From NCBI RefSeq assembly GCF_024807615.1, contig NZ_JANUCJ010000004.1, positions 248,001 to 312,000 of the forward strand: DNA of 64,000 bases. The letters are read 5' to 3'. Position numbers and translations under genes: made by a program. The notes under the pieces are model-generated. The model was not told where the DNA came from, ran no database searches, and saw nothing but the letters and a program-made list of their open reading frames with translations. Origin of the DNA: Tsukamurella ocularis. GTDB taxonomy: Bacteria > Actinomycetota > Actinomycetes > Mycobacteriales > Mycobacteriaceae. Positions 47,883-57,035 of this stretch are shown piece by piece. Numbering within the stretch: position 1 is the stretch's first letter; every line of letters begins with the position of its first letter.

Positions 47883-48500
47883 ATGCCCCACACCGAGACC
47901 CGGTCGGAGGCAGGAGCGGCCCACAAGGCCTCGCTGACCTCCGTCGCCCGACGCATCGCCCCCGGCCGCGAACACGAATTCCTGGCCTGGACCGACGCGG
48001 GAATCGCCTTGGCCCGTACCTACCGCGGCTTCCTGGGCGGCGGATGGGTCCGTTCCGCGGACGACCCCGAGCTCTACTTCGTGATCTACCGCTTCGCCTC
48101 CGACGAGGAGCTGGAGGACTGGCAGAGTTCCCGCGTGCGCAAGCACTGGCTGGAGCGGTGCGAGGGTCTCGCCGTCGAGACCGCGACGCACCGTCTCTCC
48201 GGGATCGAGGGCTGGTTCTCCCCCCAGTCCGACGGTGCCGGCCCCGTCGCGGCCCCCGTGGCGAAGGTTCCGCCGCGGTGGAAGCAGGCCGTCGCCATCT
48301 GGCTGGGCTTCTTCCCGCTGTCGTTGCTGATCAACTTCCTGGTGCTGCCGCACCTGACCTTCCTGCCCGCGCACGGCTGGGGCCTGATGGGCCGCACCCT
48401 GATCGCGACGCTGATCAACACCCCGCTCATGGTCTTCCTGGTGCTGCCGTGGGTGACCGCGAGGATCAAGCCGTGGCTGGAGCGACGTTCTCTCACCTGA
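47883..48500 (+). CDS. Antibiotic-biosynthesis-monooxygenase-like domain with C-terminal membrane anchor
   Basis: A 205-residue protein. Residues 15-105 form a dimeric alpha/beta ferredoxin (ABM-like) domain: ARRIAPGREHEFLAWTDAG, FLGGGWVRSADDPELYFVIYRF and WQSSRVRKHWLERCE. Residues about 130-195 contain two hydrophobic helices (WLGFFPLSLLINFLVLP; TLINTPLMVFLVLPWV). This domain plus two-helix anchor is a known actinobacterial architecture of unknown role. It is divergent from the ACT gene. Confidence 0.75.
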   Translation: MPHTETRSEAGAAHKASLTSVARRIAPGREHEFLAWTDAGIALARTYRGFLGGGWVRSADDPELYFVIYRFASDEELEDWQSSRVRKHWLERCEGLAVETATHRLSGIEGWFSPQSDGAGPVAAPVAKVPPRWKQAVAIWLGFFPLSLLINFLVLPHLTFLPAHGWGLMGRTLIATLINTPLMVFLVLPWVTARIKPWLERRSLT

Positions 48501-48559
48501 TCTCGAGCTGAGCAAGAACGGTCAAGCGGCGGCGGGGTCCGGCGGTCGATACTGTTCCC

Positions 48560-49489
48560 ATGTCCGAACCCGCCGATCCGCTGCGCCGACTCCTCGAGGC
48601 CGTCCTCGCTGATCCGCACGAGAGTCTCGACGCTATGGCAGCAGGCGCACACAGCTCGCTGCATCACTTCGCCCGGCAGGTGCGCGCCGGCGCGGGCGAA
48701 TCGCCCGTCGCCCTGCGTCGCCGGGTGCTGCTCGAGCGCTCCGCCTGGCAGTTGCAGCGCGGATCGACGGTGACCGACGCCGCCTTCGGCGCGGGGTACG
48801 AGTCCGTCGAGGGGTTCATCCGGGCCTTCGCCCGGGCCTACGGGCATTCGCCCTCGCAGCTCCCGGCCACCGTCGGGCACTGGCTGCCATCGCCGAACGG
48901 CCTGCACTTCCACTCGCCGACGGTGCTCTACGTCGAGGACGGGCACGAGGAGTCCACGGGGGACGTGCTGGCGCTGCAGGTGCAGCACGACGCGGCCGAT
49001 ATCGGTGCGCTCCTGGACGCGGTCGCGGGACTGTCGGCCGAGGAGTACCGGAAGGTTCGGCTGCCCGGGTCGTCGCCGCGCCACTGGGACGGACCGGACG
49101 AGTCCCTCTCCCAACTGATGTGGCACCTCGTGCACAGCGCCGAGCCCTGGCTCGCGACGATCGCGGGCGACGCCGAGCCTCAGCGCGATCCCGACGCCGA
49201 TCCCGATGTTCTTCGCGCGCACCACGAGCGGATCTCGCCGCGGTGGCTGGGCCTGATTCGCGACATCGGACGACGTGGCGCGTGGGGCGATCGCGTGATC
49301 GACGCGCTCTGTGATCCGCCCGAGTCCTTCCTGCTCTCGCAGATCGTGGTGCACGAGCTGACCTTCTCCGCGCACCGTCGGCTGCTGGTGCGCTGGATGC
49401 TGGCCGATGTCGGCGTCGCCCTCGACACCCCCGAACTGGACCCCGATCCCATCATCTGGCACCGACGCGTCACCGGAGGAGCATCGTGA
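48560..49489 (+). CDS. AraC-type HTH fused to a DinB-like helical domain
   Basis: A 309-residue protein. The N-terminal 100 residues carry an AraC helix-turn-helix (ALRRRVLLERSAWQLQRGSTV; DAAFGAGYESVEGFIRAFARAYGHSPSQ). Residues about 140-300 look like a DinB/mycothiol-type four-helix bundle with histidines at LMWHLVHSAEP and IVVHELTFSAHRRLL. The GTGA overlap with the next gene, preceded by GGAGGA, shows a shared transcript. The HTH is sure; the ligand or metal role of the second domain is inferred. Confidence 0.75.
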   Translation: MSEPADPLRRLLEAVLADPHESLDAMAAGAHSSLHHFARQVRAGAGESPVALRRRVLLERSAWQLQRGSTVTDAAFGAGYESVEGFIRAFARAYGHSPSQLPATVGHWLPSPNGLHFHSPTVLYVEDGHEESTGDVLALQVQHDAADIGALLDAVAGLSAEEYRKVRLPGSSPRHWDGPDESLSQLMWHLVHSAEPWLATIAGDAEPQRDPDADPDVLRAHHERISPRWLGLIRDIGRRGAWGDRVIDALCDPPESFLLSQIVVHELTFSAHRRLLVRWMLADVGVALDTPELDPDPIIWHRRVTGGAS

Positions 49490-50040
49490 CCGCCTACTCG
49501 TACTACACCGCTTCCACGCTCGACGGTTTCCTTGCCGACGAGAACGACAGCCTGGACTGGCTGCTCAGCCAGCCGATCGACGACGGCGGGCCGATGAACA
49601 TCGAGGAGTACATGACCGGCGTCGGCGCGATCGTGATGGGCTACACCACCTACCAGTGGGTGGTCGATAGGGTCGAAGCCGGCGACGAACCGTGGTACTA
49701 CGCCGACTACGCGGTGTTCGTGTTCACCCACCGGGAGCTGGACCCGATCCACCCCGGCGTGCGCTTCGTGGCGGGCACCCCGGCCGAACTCCGCGCGACG
49801 ATCGAGGAGGCCGCAGGGGAGAAAGGCGTGTGGGTGGTCGGCGGCGGCGACCTTGCGGCGCAGTTCGCTGAGGCGGGCATGCTCGACGAGGTGATGATCA
49901 GTTACGCGCCCGCTACCGTCGGGTCCGGGCGGCCACTCTTCCCGCGCGCCTTCGACTTCGAGCTGATCGAGTGGGCGCGCAACAAGGCCTTCCTCTGCGG
50001 CCGTTACCGCGTGGTCGGGGCGCGGTCCGCCGCGTCGTAG
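49486..50040 (+). CDS. Dihydrofolate-reductase-like protein (RibD C-terminal family)
   Basis: A 184-residue protein of the YyaP/RibD-C group. It begins YYTASTLDGFLADENDSLDWL and has GAIVMGYTTYQWV, VWVVGGGDLAAQFAEAGMLDEVMIS and GSGRPLFP, the NADPH-binding pattern of DHFR-like reductases. It starts with GTG overlapping the AraC-type gene's stop. That regulator is probably dedicated to it. The physiological substrate is unknown. Confidence 0.82.
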   Translation: MTAYSYYTASTLDGFLADENDSLDWLLSQPIDDGGPMNIEEYMTGVGAIVMGYTTYQWVVDRVEAGDEPWYYADYAVFVFTHRELDPIHPGVRFVAGTPAELRATIEEAAGEKGVWVVGGGDLAAQFAEAGMLDEVMISYAPATVGSGRPLFPRAFDFELIEWARNKAFLCGRYRVVGARSAAS

Positions 50041-50053
50041 TCGGCGCGGGCCA

Positions 50054-50070
50054 GATGCACCGCGTGCATC
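50054..50070. repeat. Palindrome 5, related to the hut-region family
   Basis: GATGCAC-CGC-GTGCATC. Its 15-bp core ATGCACCGCGTGCAT (50055-50069) differs from palindrome 3 at two positions that still pair with each other. Confidence 0.55.
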
Positions 50071-50082
50071 GAGGTGTTGCTT

Positions 50083-50101
50083 TCCGGGACCGAGCCCCGG
50101 A
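50083..50101 (+). terminator. Hairpin after the reductase gene
   Basis: TCCGGG and CCCGGA with a 7-nt loop, 43 bp after the stop; followed at once by the stem ACGGACC/GGTCCGT. Confidence 0.4.
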
Positions 50102-50323
50102 CGGACCGGATCTGGTCCGTATCAGTGTCGGTCCGCGCCGACGGGGCCGGCCTGGCGACCCTGTCGCCCTCGCCGTCCAGGGCGTCCTCGTTCCCCGGGG
50201 CGCGCCACCGTGCCGCTTGCGCGATTCGACGAGGCGCCGGCTGCGGCAGCGATGTGCGGCGCGCGGAGTCAGGTGGTCGTGACGGTGCGATGACGCCGTG
50301 TGCGGGCGCCGGCCCGCGCCGCC

Positions 50324-50329
50324 TAGGAT
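50324..50329 (+). promoter_or_regulatory. -10-like hexamer of a leaderless start (gatC)
   Basis: TAGGAT ends 7 nt before the ATG at 50337. Confidence 0.55.
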
Positions 50330-50336
50330 CTAGGGC

Positions 50337-50633
50337 ATGTCTGCCATCTCCCGGGACGAGGTCGCCCATCTGGCGCGCCTGTCGCGCCTCGCCGTCACTG
50401 ACGAAGAGCTCGACGTCTTCGCCACGCAGCTCGATTCGATCCTCGAGCACGTCAAGGTGGTGACGGAGGTCGGCGACGCCGACGTCGCGCCGCTCACTCT
50501 GCCGGTCGGCAACATCAACGTGAACCGGGCCGACGCACCGTCGGGCAGCCTGACGCCGGAGGAGGCGCTCTCGGGCGCCCCGAACCGCGAGGGCGACCGC
50601 TTCGCCGTGCCGCGCATCCTGGGGGAGGAGTGA
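50337..50633 (+). CDS. gatC: Asp/Glu-tRNA(Asn/Gln) amidotransferase subunit C
   Basis: A 98-residue GatC, the belt that holds GatA and GatB together. The N-terminal helix [22 protein letters not shown] and the tail segment [17 protein letters not shown] are typical. gatA begins within 3 bp of its stop or overlaps it. The pathway makes Gln-tRNA and Asn-tRNA where the direct synthetases are lacking. Confidence 0.93.
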   Translation: MSAISRDEVAHLARLSRLAVTDEELDVFATQLDSILEHVKVVTEVGDADVAPLTLPVGNINVNRADAPSGSLTPEEALSGAPNREGDRFAVPRILGEE

Positions 50634-50635
50634 CC

Positions 50636-52126
<1,491 letters not shown>

Positions 52127-52138
52127 CGGTGCTCCGAC

Positions 52139-52166
52139 CCACCCGACCGACTACGCGGCCGGGTGG
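52139..52166. terminator. Hairpin between convergent gatA and ahpD-like genes
   Basis: CCACCCG and CGGGTGG, exact 7-bp arms with a 14-nt loop, starting 12 bp after gatA and running into the 3' end of the opposite gene. Could serve both strands. Confidence 0.35.
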
Positions 52167-52582
52167 AGGTGGGTGGTGACGCCCAGCATGTTCCAGGTGT
52201 TGATGGTGCCGACGGCGACGAGTAGATCGGTGCGGCGCTCCTCGCCGAGGAGGCGGCCGGCCTCGTCCCACAGGGCGTCGTCGACCGCGTCGATGCCTCC
52301 CGTGAGGCGCTCGACGAAGGCGAGCGCGACGCGCTGCGTCTCGTCGAAGAACGGGCTCTCCTCCCACGCGGCGACGCCGTAGATGGTGCGGGTGGGCGTG
52401 CCCAGCCGCTCGAGGTCGCTCGCGTGCATGTCGACGCAGTACGCGCAGCCGTTGATCTGCGAGGCGCGCAGCTTGACGATGTCGTACAAGACCTTGCCGA
52501 GCGACTTCGCCAGCCGTCCGTCCAGCGCGACCAGCGCCTTGTAGGTCTCGGGCGACGACGTGGCTCCGGGGGTGCGGCTCAT
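52151..52582 (-). CDS. AhpD/carboxymuconolactone decarboxylase-family protein
   Basis: A 143-residue alkylhydroperoxidase-core protein. The redox motif CAYCVDMH (CxxC plus His) sits near residue 46, with FVERLTGG and NTWNMLGVTT following. Such proteins reduce peroxides through a thiol relay. Upstream lies TGGATAT-TCA-ATGTCCA, the same operator as before the adjacent Rrf2 regulator, so it is very likely under Rrf2 control and induced by redox or nitrosative stress. Confidence 0.85.
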   Translation of the reverse strand: MSRTPGATSSPETYKALVALDGRLAKSLGKVLYDIVKLRASQINGCAYCVDMHASDLERLGTPTRTIYGVAAWEESPFFDETQRVALAFVERLTGGIDAVDDALWDEAGRLLGEERRTDLLVAVGTINTWNMLGVTTHLHPAA

Positions 52583-52602
52583 GGTGGATTCCTCTCAATA
52601 AA

Positions 52603-52619
52603 TGGATATTCAATGTCCA
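52603..52619. promoter_or_regulatory. Rrf2-type operator before the AhpD-like gene
   Basis: TGGATAT-TCA-ATGTCCA, 7-3-7 inverted repeat with one mismatch, 21 bp before the start codon. Confidence 0.6.
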
Positions 52620-52659
52620 GGTTTTGGGCCCTGGGGTCTCTGGGGGTGTGGAGCGGACT

Positions 52660-53139
52660 TCAGGCGCCGCCGAAGTGGCGGCGGGCCGCGTCGGCGACCC
52701 GCCGCGGCGTTGCGTCCGACAGGTCGGCGATGGAGGTGGCGGCCAGCTCGCGGCGCCAGGCCAACTCCGCGCCGCGCATGGCGTGGGCGATGCCGCACGG
52801 CTGCGAGAACTCGCTGCGCGGTTTGCCCTCGTTCATGCCGCGCTGCCGGATCTCGGTGCAGGCGAAGGCCGACGTGCCCCCCTCGATGGCCGCGACGACG
52901 TCCATCAGGGTGATCTCGGACGCGGGTCGGGCCAGCCGGATGCCGCCCCGACGGCCGGGGAGGGACTCGGTGATCCCGTTGCGCGCCAGGGCCTGCAGCT
53001 GCTTGCCGAGGTAGGCGGCGGGCAGGTCGTAGGATTCGGCGAGCCGCGAGGCGGGGACGGGGGTGATGCCGCCCTCGTCGAGCCAGTGCAGCAGCACGCA
53101 CGCGTGTGCCGCCCACTCGACGCCTTCGTTCATTCGCAT
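52660..53139 (-). CDS. Rrf2-family transcriptional regulator
   Basis: A 159-residue Rrf2 protein. The winged helix (VPASRLAESYDLPAAYLGKQLQALARNGI) covers residues 28-56, followed by RRGGIRLARPASEITLMDVVAAIEG. The sensor segment has only two plain cysteines (C94 in FACTEI and C114 in QPCGIA) in this short family member, so a thiol switch or an incomplete Fe-S site is possible. AAGGAG precedes the ATG. Matching operators lie before this gene and before the downstream AhpD-like gene. Confidence 0.85.
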   Translation of the reverse strand: MRMNEGVEWAAHACVLLHWLDEGGITPVPASRLAESYDLPAAYLGKQLQALARNGITESLPGRRGGIRLARPASEITLMDVVAAIEGGTSAFACTEIRQRGMNEGKPRSEFSQPCGIAHAMRGAELAWRRELAATSIADLSDATPRRVADAARRHFGGA

Positions 53140-53154
53140 ACCGACTCCTTAACC

Positions 53155-53171
53155 TGGATACAAAGTATCCG
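53155..53171. promoter_or_regulatory. Rrf2-type operator before the Rrf2 gene
   Basis: TGGATAC-AAA-GTATCCG, flanked by TTAACC/GGTTAA that extend the symmetry with one bulged base. 15 bp before the start codon. Confidence 0.65.
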
Positions 53172-53172
53172 G

Positions 53173-54369
53173 TTAAGCCGCGGCGGGCAAGCCCTCCCGC
53201 GCGACGAGGTCGGCGACCAGCGCCGAGCCTTGGCGCTCGTCGTAGCGGTGCCCCAGCCCGGGCGGCGGGGCTGTGGCGCCCAGCAGGTCGACGGTGGCCT
53301 GGACGAACGAGAGCACGGGCAGCCACGGCGGGCGCGGTGTGGCGCGGCCGGACCCGGACGCGGCCCGCTCCGGCGGCGCGACCAGCAGCCGTGAGGACCA
53401 GACGCCCACCGGATCGGAAGCGTTGAGCTGCGCGGGGCCCGTGATCGCCACGCCCGCCGGCGTGCCCACCTGCAGCGTCGCCGCGATCGGTGCGTGGAGC
53501 TCCGCCGCCCGCCGCTGTGCGGCGAGGACGCCCACGGTCCCGAGGCTCTGCCCGTACACCCGGACCGGGGTCGACGGTGCCCGCCGGTGCAGCTCGTCGA
53601 TCAGGGCCGCCGTATTCGCGGCGGCGGCGTTGCGGTGCAGGACGAAGGACTGCCAGCTCGGCATCTCCGTGTACTGCACCGCGAGGATTGCGCTGTCGCC
53701 GTGCAGCGCCTCCTCGACACCCCGCACGAAATGCGGGTCCACCCATCCGGACCCGGTCGGTACCGCGATCACCACGGCCCGACGAGCGAGGCCGCCCGCG
53801 GCGATGAGCCGGTCCACCGCCACCGCGGCGCGGGCGGCGGGGGAGGCGCCGTCGGCGAGCGAGGCGTACGCCCGTACGCCCTGCGACGACGACTCGATCC
53901 TCACGAAACGCTCGGCGTACGACGCGGTCTCCGCGGACGTCGCGGTCGCGGGCCAGGCGATCCCAGCGACGACGGTGACCGCCGCAAGGGCGCCCGCGGC
54001 GGCCCGCGCCCGGACGGGCCACAGTGCAGCTATCGCCAGCGGTGCGGCCGCCACCGCGAACGCGAGCGCGGCGAAGGCCATCGGCCCCACCGGATCCGCG
54101 CCGGCGGCAGCCCTGAGGTGGTTCTGCCACAGCACCCATCCGACCAGCGCAGCCGACCCGAGGTACAGCGCGACCCGGCCGCCACCGTCGGACACCGCGC
54201 GCCGCCTGACGATCGCCCAGCCGACCAACGCCCCGATTGCGCCGAACAGCAGGCACACCACGATCTGCACGACGACGGTGCGCGGCAACTGGTTCGGGAA
54301 CAGCGCGCACGCCACGCCGACCGCGTAGCCCGTGAGCACCCCGCCGCGGATGCGCGGCGGCGCGATCAC
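53173..54369 (-). CDS. Membrane-anchored serine hydrolase, alpha/beta-hydrolase_9 (DUF) family
   Basis: A 398-residue protein. Residues 1-130 hold about four hydrophobic helices (RGGVLTGYAVGVACALFPNQ; IVVCLLFGAIGALVGWAIV). The outer domain follows, with the serine elbow YGQSLGTVG, AILAVQYTEMPSWQSFV and LNASDPVGVWSSRLL. The catalytic Ser is in GQSLG. It starts as GTGA overlapping the stop of the phospholipase A2 gene, so the two are co-translated. A role in envelope lipid turnover is inferred; some relatives hydrolyse lipids or esters. Confidence 0.8.
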   Translation of the reverse strand: MIAPPRIRGGVLTGYAVGVACALFPNQLPRTVVVQIVVCLLFGAIGALVGWAIVRRRAVSDGGGRVALYLGSAALVGWVLWQNHLRAAAGADPVGPMAFAALAFAVAAAPLAIAALWPVRARAAAGALAAVTVVAGIAWPATATSAETASYAERFVRIESSSQGVRAYASLADGASPAARAAVAVDRLIAAGGLARRAVVIAVPTGSGWVDPHFVRGVEEALHGDSAILAVQYTEMPSWQSFVLHRNAAAANTAALIDELHRRAPSTPVRVYGQSLGTVGVLAAQRRAAELHAPIAATLQVGTPAGVAITGPAQLNASDPVGVWSSRLLVAPPERAASGSGRATPRPPWLPVLSFVQATVDLLGATAPPPGLGHRYDERQGSALVADLVAREGLPAAA

Positions 54370-54929
54370 AGCCGTTCCCCGCCCGTGAGCCAGCTGGTGA
54401 CGAGCTCGCCCGCGGACTCGGCGCGCGGCGGACCGTCGTGCTGGCGCCAGGTATTGGCGCGCACCGCCATCACCGTCAGCCCGGCGATCTCGGTGCAGTG
54501 GCGGCGCTGGGCGATGGGGCGCGCGGCGCAGGCGGCGGCGAGCCGGTCGGCGAAGGTGTCGTCGATCCGGCGCCGCGCCCAGCCACCCAGCGGGCGCCCG
54601 GCGGCGTCGGCGTGCCGCAGCAGGTCGTAGCCGAGGTCGTGCGCCTTGCACGGCGCGTCGAAGTCGGCCGGCAGGCGGACCACCGACGAGCAGTCGCCGT
54701 GCGGGTTCACCGCGTATCCCGGCCCGGCGGCCGCCGCGTATCCCAGCGTGCGGGGCACCGTGCGTACTTGGTCGGCGGGGTCCAGCGCGGGATCGGTGAT
54801 CGCGCGGACGGCCACAGCGGTCGCGGCGTCCTCGCGCTCGGCGGTGTCGCCCGCAGCGGCGGGGAGGGAGATCCCGAACGAGAGGGGGACGGCGAGGACG
54901 GCTGCGGTGGCGAGCATGCGGCGGTTCAT
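54366..54929 (-). CDS. Secreted prokaryotic phospholipase A2
   Basis: A 187-residue protein with a Sec signal (MNRRMLATAAVLAVPLSFG, cleaved after AAA near residue 26). The PLA2 core is CKAHDLGYDLLRHA, holding the catalytic His-Asp pair. GDCSS and a later Cys (RRHC) could complete the disulfides. It should cut fatty acyl chains from phospholipids outside the cell. The operon partner, at GTGA overlap, is a membrane serine hydrolase. The start ATG at 54929 is set by the signal peptide. Confidence 0.82.
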   Translation of the reverse strand: MNRRMLATAAVLAVPLSFGISLPAAAGDTAEREDAATAVAVRAITDPALDPADQVRTVPRTLGYAAAAGPGYAVNPHGDCSSVVRLPADFDAPCKAHDLGYDLLRHADAAGRPLGGWARRRIDDTFADRLAAACAARPIAQRRHCTEIAGLTVMAVRANTWRQHDGPPRAESAGELVTSWLTGGERL

Positions 54930-55041
54930 GACAGCGACGCTAGGAACGCCGAACGGACGCGCGGATCGGCTGCGCGAGGGGTTCGATATCACCCGGAAGT
55001 ATGAGGACGCCGAGCGCGCGGTGCACCTAGCGTTTCCTTTC

Positions 55042-56316
55042 ATGAGGACGACCACGAAGAGGATCGAGCGGATCGGACGCGCCACGGTGCGCGCCAGCCG
55101 CTACCTGGATCAGCAGAGCGCGTTGCACATCGCGGACCCGAACGGCTCGCTGCACGACACCCCGCTCGGGAACTTCCTGCGGCGCAAGGTCAACTGGCTG
55201 TTCCTGATCGTCGCGCTGATCATGTGGGCCGTCGCCTGGCCCACGTTGAACGAGCAGTTCACCGTCCCCGCGGCGCTCTTGCCCATCATCAGCGGGCTGT
55301 CAGTGCTGCCGATCGCCGTCGCCTGGGCGCATCCGCGCGCCGCCTGGGGGATCGTGGCCGGAACCGCGCTCGTGTTCCCGATGCTCTGGTTCGACCAGAA
55401 GCAGGACTGGCAGTGGAACTGGCAGGTCTCGCTCATCATCGCACTGCTGGTGACCAGCTGGATCGTCTTCCTGCGCGCCACGCCGCTCGACGCGATAGCG
55501 GTGGCCGCGGCCACCGCCATGCTGTTCTTCGTGAACGCGCAGGCCGGCACGGGCGGCGGCTGGGTGGCCGGGATCATGGTCTCGCTCGTGGTGATCCTGT
55601 TGCTGCGGCTGGCACTGCAGTCTCGGTCGCGGCTCGAGGAGCAGACCGAGGTGAGCGAGCTCGAGCGCGGCCGCCGCGCCATCCTCGAGGAACGCACCCG
55701 CATCGCCCGCGACCTGCACGACATCGTTGCGCACCGAATGTCGCTCGTGGTGGTGCAGGCCCAGACCGCGCAGTACCGCGTGCCCGACGTCTCCGAGCGC
55801 GCCCGGGCGGAGTTCGACGGGATCGCCGTTTCCGCCCGCGAGGCTCTCAACGAGGTCCGCGCCCTGCTCGGCGTGCTCCGTCTTGACGACGCCTCCGCCG
55901 ATCTCGCCCCAGCTCCAGGCCTCGGTGGGGTCGACGAGCTCATCGACGGTGCCCGCGCGGCCGGGGTCGTCGTCGAATACCTGCCGCTGCCCGATCCGTC
56001 GGCGATAGGCGAGAGCACGGCCCTCGTCGCCTACCGCATCGTGCAGGAGTCGATCGCGAACGCCACCCGGCACGCGCAGGGCGCCGCGATCACCGTCGCG
56101 CTCACGCTCGACACCGGAACCCTCAACCTGAGCATCGAGAACGGCCCGCGGACCTCCGACGCCGATCTCGGCGGACCCGGTCTGGGCCAGGGCATCCCCG
56201 GCATGACCGAGCGGGCCCGCACCGTCGGCGGCTCCCTGTCGGCCACGCCGACGGCGGGTGGCGGGTTCGCGGTCCGCGCGTCGTTCCCGGCGCGCCCCGA
56301 CGGTGCCACCGCCTAG
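55042..56316 (+). CDS. NarL-type sensor histidine kinase (second system)
   Basis: A 424-residue kinase. Residues 48-190 carry about five or six hydrophobic helices. The phospho-acceptor helix is EERTRIARDLHDIVAHRMSL near residue 221. The ATPase end shows VQESIANATRHA and LGQGIPGMTERARTVGGSL. The cytoplasmic N-terminal 45 residues (ASRYLDQQSALHIADPNGS) are unusual for the family. It is divergent from the phospholipase gene and 9 bp before its response regulator. Confidence 0.88.
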   Translation: MRTTTKRIERIGRATVRASRYLDQQSALHIADPNGSLHDTPLGNFLRRKVNWLFLIVALIMWAVAWPTLNEQFTVPAALLPIISGLSVLPIAVAWAHPRAAWGIVAGTALVFPMLWFDQKQDWQWNWQVSLIIALLVTSWIVFLRATPLDAIAVAAATAMLFFVNAQAGTGGGWVAGIMVSLVVILLLRLALQSRSRLEEQTEVSELERGRRAILEERTRIARDLHDIVAHRMSLVVVQAQTAQYRVPDVSERARAEFDGIAVSAREALNEVRALLGVLRLDDASADLAPAPGLGGVDELIDGARAAGVVVEYLPLPDPSAIGESTALVAYRIVQESIANATRHAQGAAITVALTLDTGTLNLSIENGPRTSDADLGGPGLGQGIPGMTERARTVGGSLSATPTAGGGFAVRASFPARPDGATA

Positions 56317-56319
56317 GCT
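56314..56319 (+). promoter_or_regulatory. -10-like hexamer before response regulator 2
   Basis: TAGGCT overlaps the end of the kinase gene and ends 6 nt before the GTG at 56326, so the regulator may also be made from its own leaderless transcript. Confidence 0.4.
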
Positions 56320-56325
56320 GGGTGC

Positions 56326-56982
56326 GTGCCCATCACCGTGTTCATCGCCGACGATCAGGCCATGGTCCGGCAGGGCTTCGGCGCCCTGTTGGGCGCGCAG
56401 CCGGACATCTCCGTGATCGGGGACGCCCCCGACGGCAAGGCCGCGGTGGCGGAGGTCGCACGGCTGCTGCCCGACGTGGTGCTCATGGACGTCCGCATGC
56501 CCGAGATGAACGGGTTACAGGCCGCCGCCGAGATCCTGCGCCGCCATGACGGCGTGCGGGTGCTCATGCTCACGACCTTCGACATCGACGACTACGTCTA
56601 TGAGGCACTGCGCGTCGGGGCGTCGGGGTTCATGCTCAAGGACGCACCGGCGGAGGAGCTGGTCCGCGCTGTCCGGGTGGTGCACGAGGGACAGTCGCTG
56701 CTCGCCCCGTCGGTCACCCGGCGCATGATCGCCGAGGTCACCGCGGCCCGGGCGCACCGGCGAACCGCGCCGCCCGAGCTCGCGACGCTCACACCCCGCG
56801 AGCGCGAGGTGCTCGAGGCCGTCGCCGCTGGGCGGTCCAACGCCGAGATCGCCGCGGCCCTGTTCGTCTCCGATCAGACCGTGAAGACGCACGTCAGCAA
56901 GGTCCTGCAGAAGCTCGGCCTGCGCGACCGCGCGCAGGCCGTGGTCTACGCCTACGAGACCGGCGTCGTCACGCCCGGGTGA
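56326..56982 (+). CDS. NarL/LuxR-type response regulator (second system)
   Basis: A 218-residue regulator: receiver with ADDQ, phospho-Asp in VLMDVRMPEM, LTTFDIDDY and MLKDAP; LuxR helix-turn-helix with LTPREREVLEAV, AEIAAALFVSDQTVKTHVSKVL. It begins with GTG 9 bp after the kinase gene. Its targets may include the divergent phospholipase/hydrolase operon, by position only. Confidence 0.9.
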   Translation: MPITVFIADDQAMVRQGFGALLGAQPDISVIGDAPDGKAAVAEVARLLPDVVLMDVRMPEMNGLQAAAEILRRHDGVRVLMLTTFDIDDYVYEALRVGASGFMLKDAPAEELVRAVRVVHEGQSLLAPSVTRRMIAEVTAARAHRRTAPPELATLTPREREVLEAVAAGRSNAEIAAALFVSDQTVKTHVSKVLQKLGLRDRAQAVVYAYETGVVTPG

Positions 56983-57035
56983 ACTCCTCGTGAGATGTCA
57001 TGACAGGTTCGGGGTGAGGCGGCAAGATCGATGCC

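Larger units (their letters stand above)
50041..50336. other. Gene-free gap with three hairpins before gatC
   Basis: No credible gene in 296 bp. The left 80 bp hold a palindrome of the hut-region type (50054-50070), TCCGGG/CCCGGA (50083-50101) and ACGGACC/GGTCCGT (50101-50120). The right end carries the gatC promoter hexamer. The hairpins probably end transcription from the reductase gene. Confidence 0.5.
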
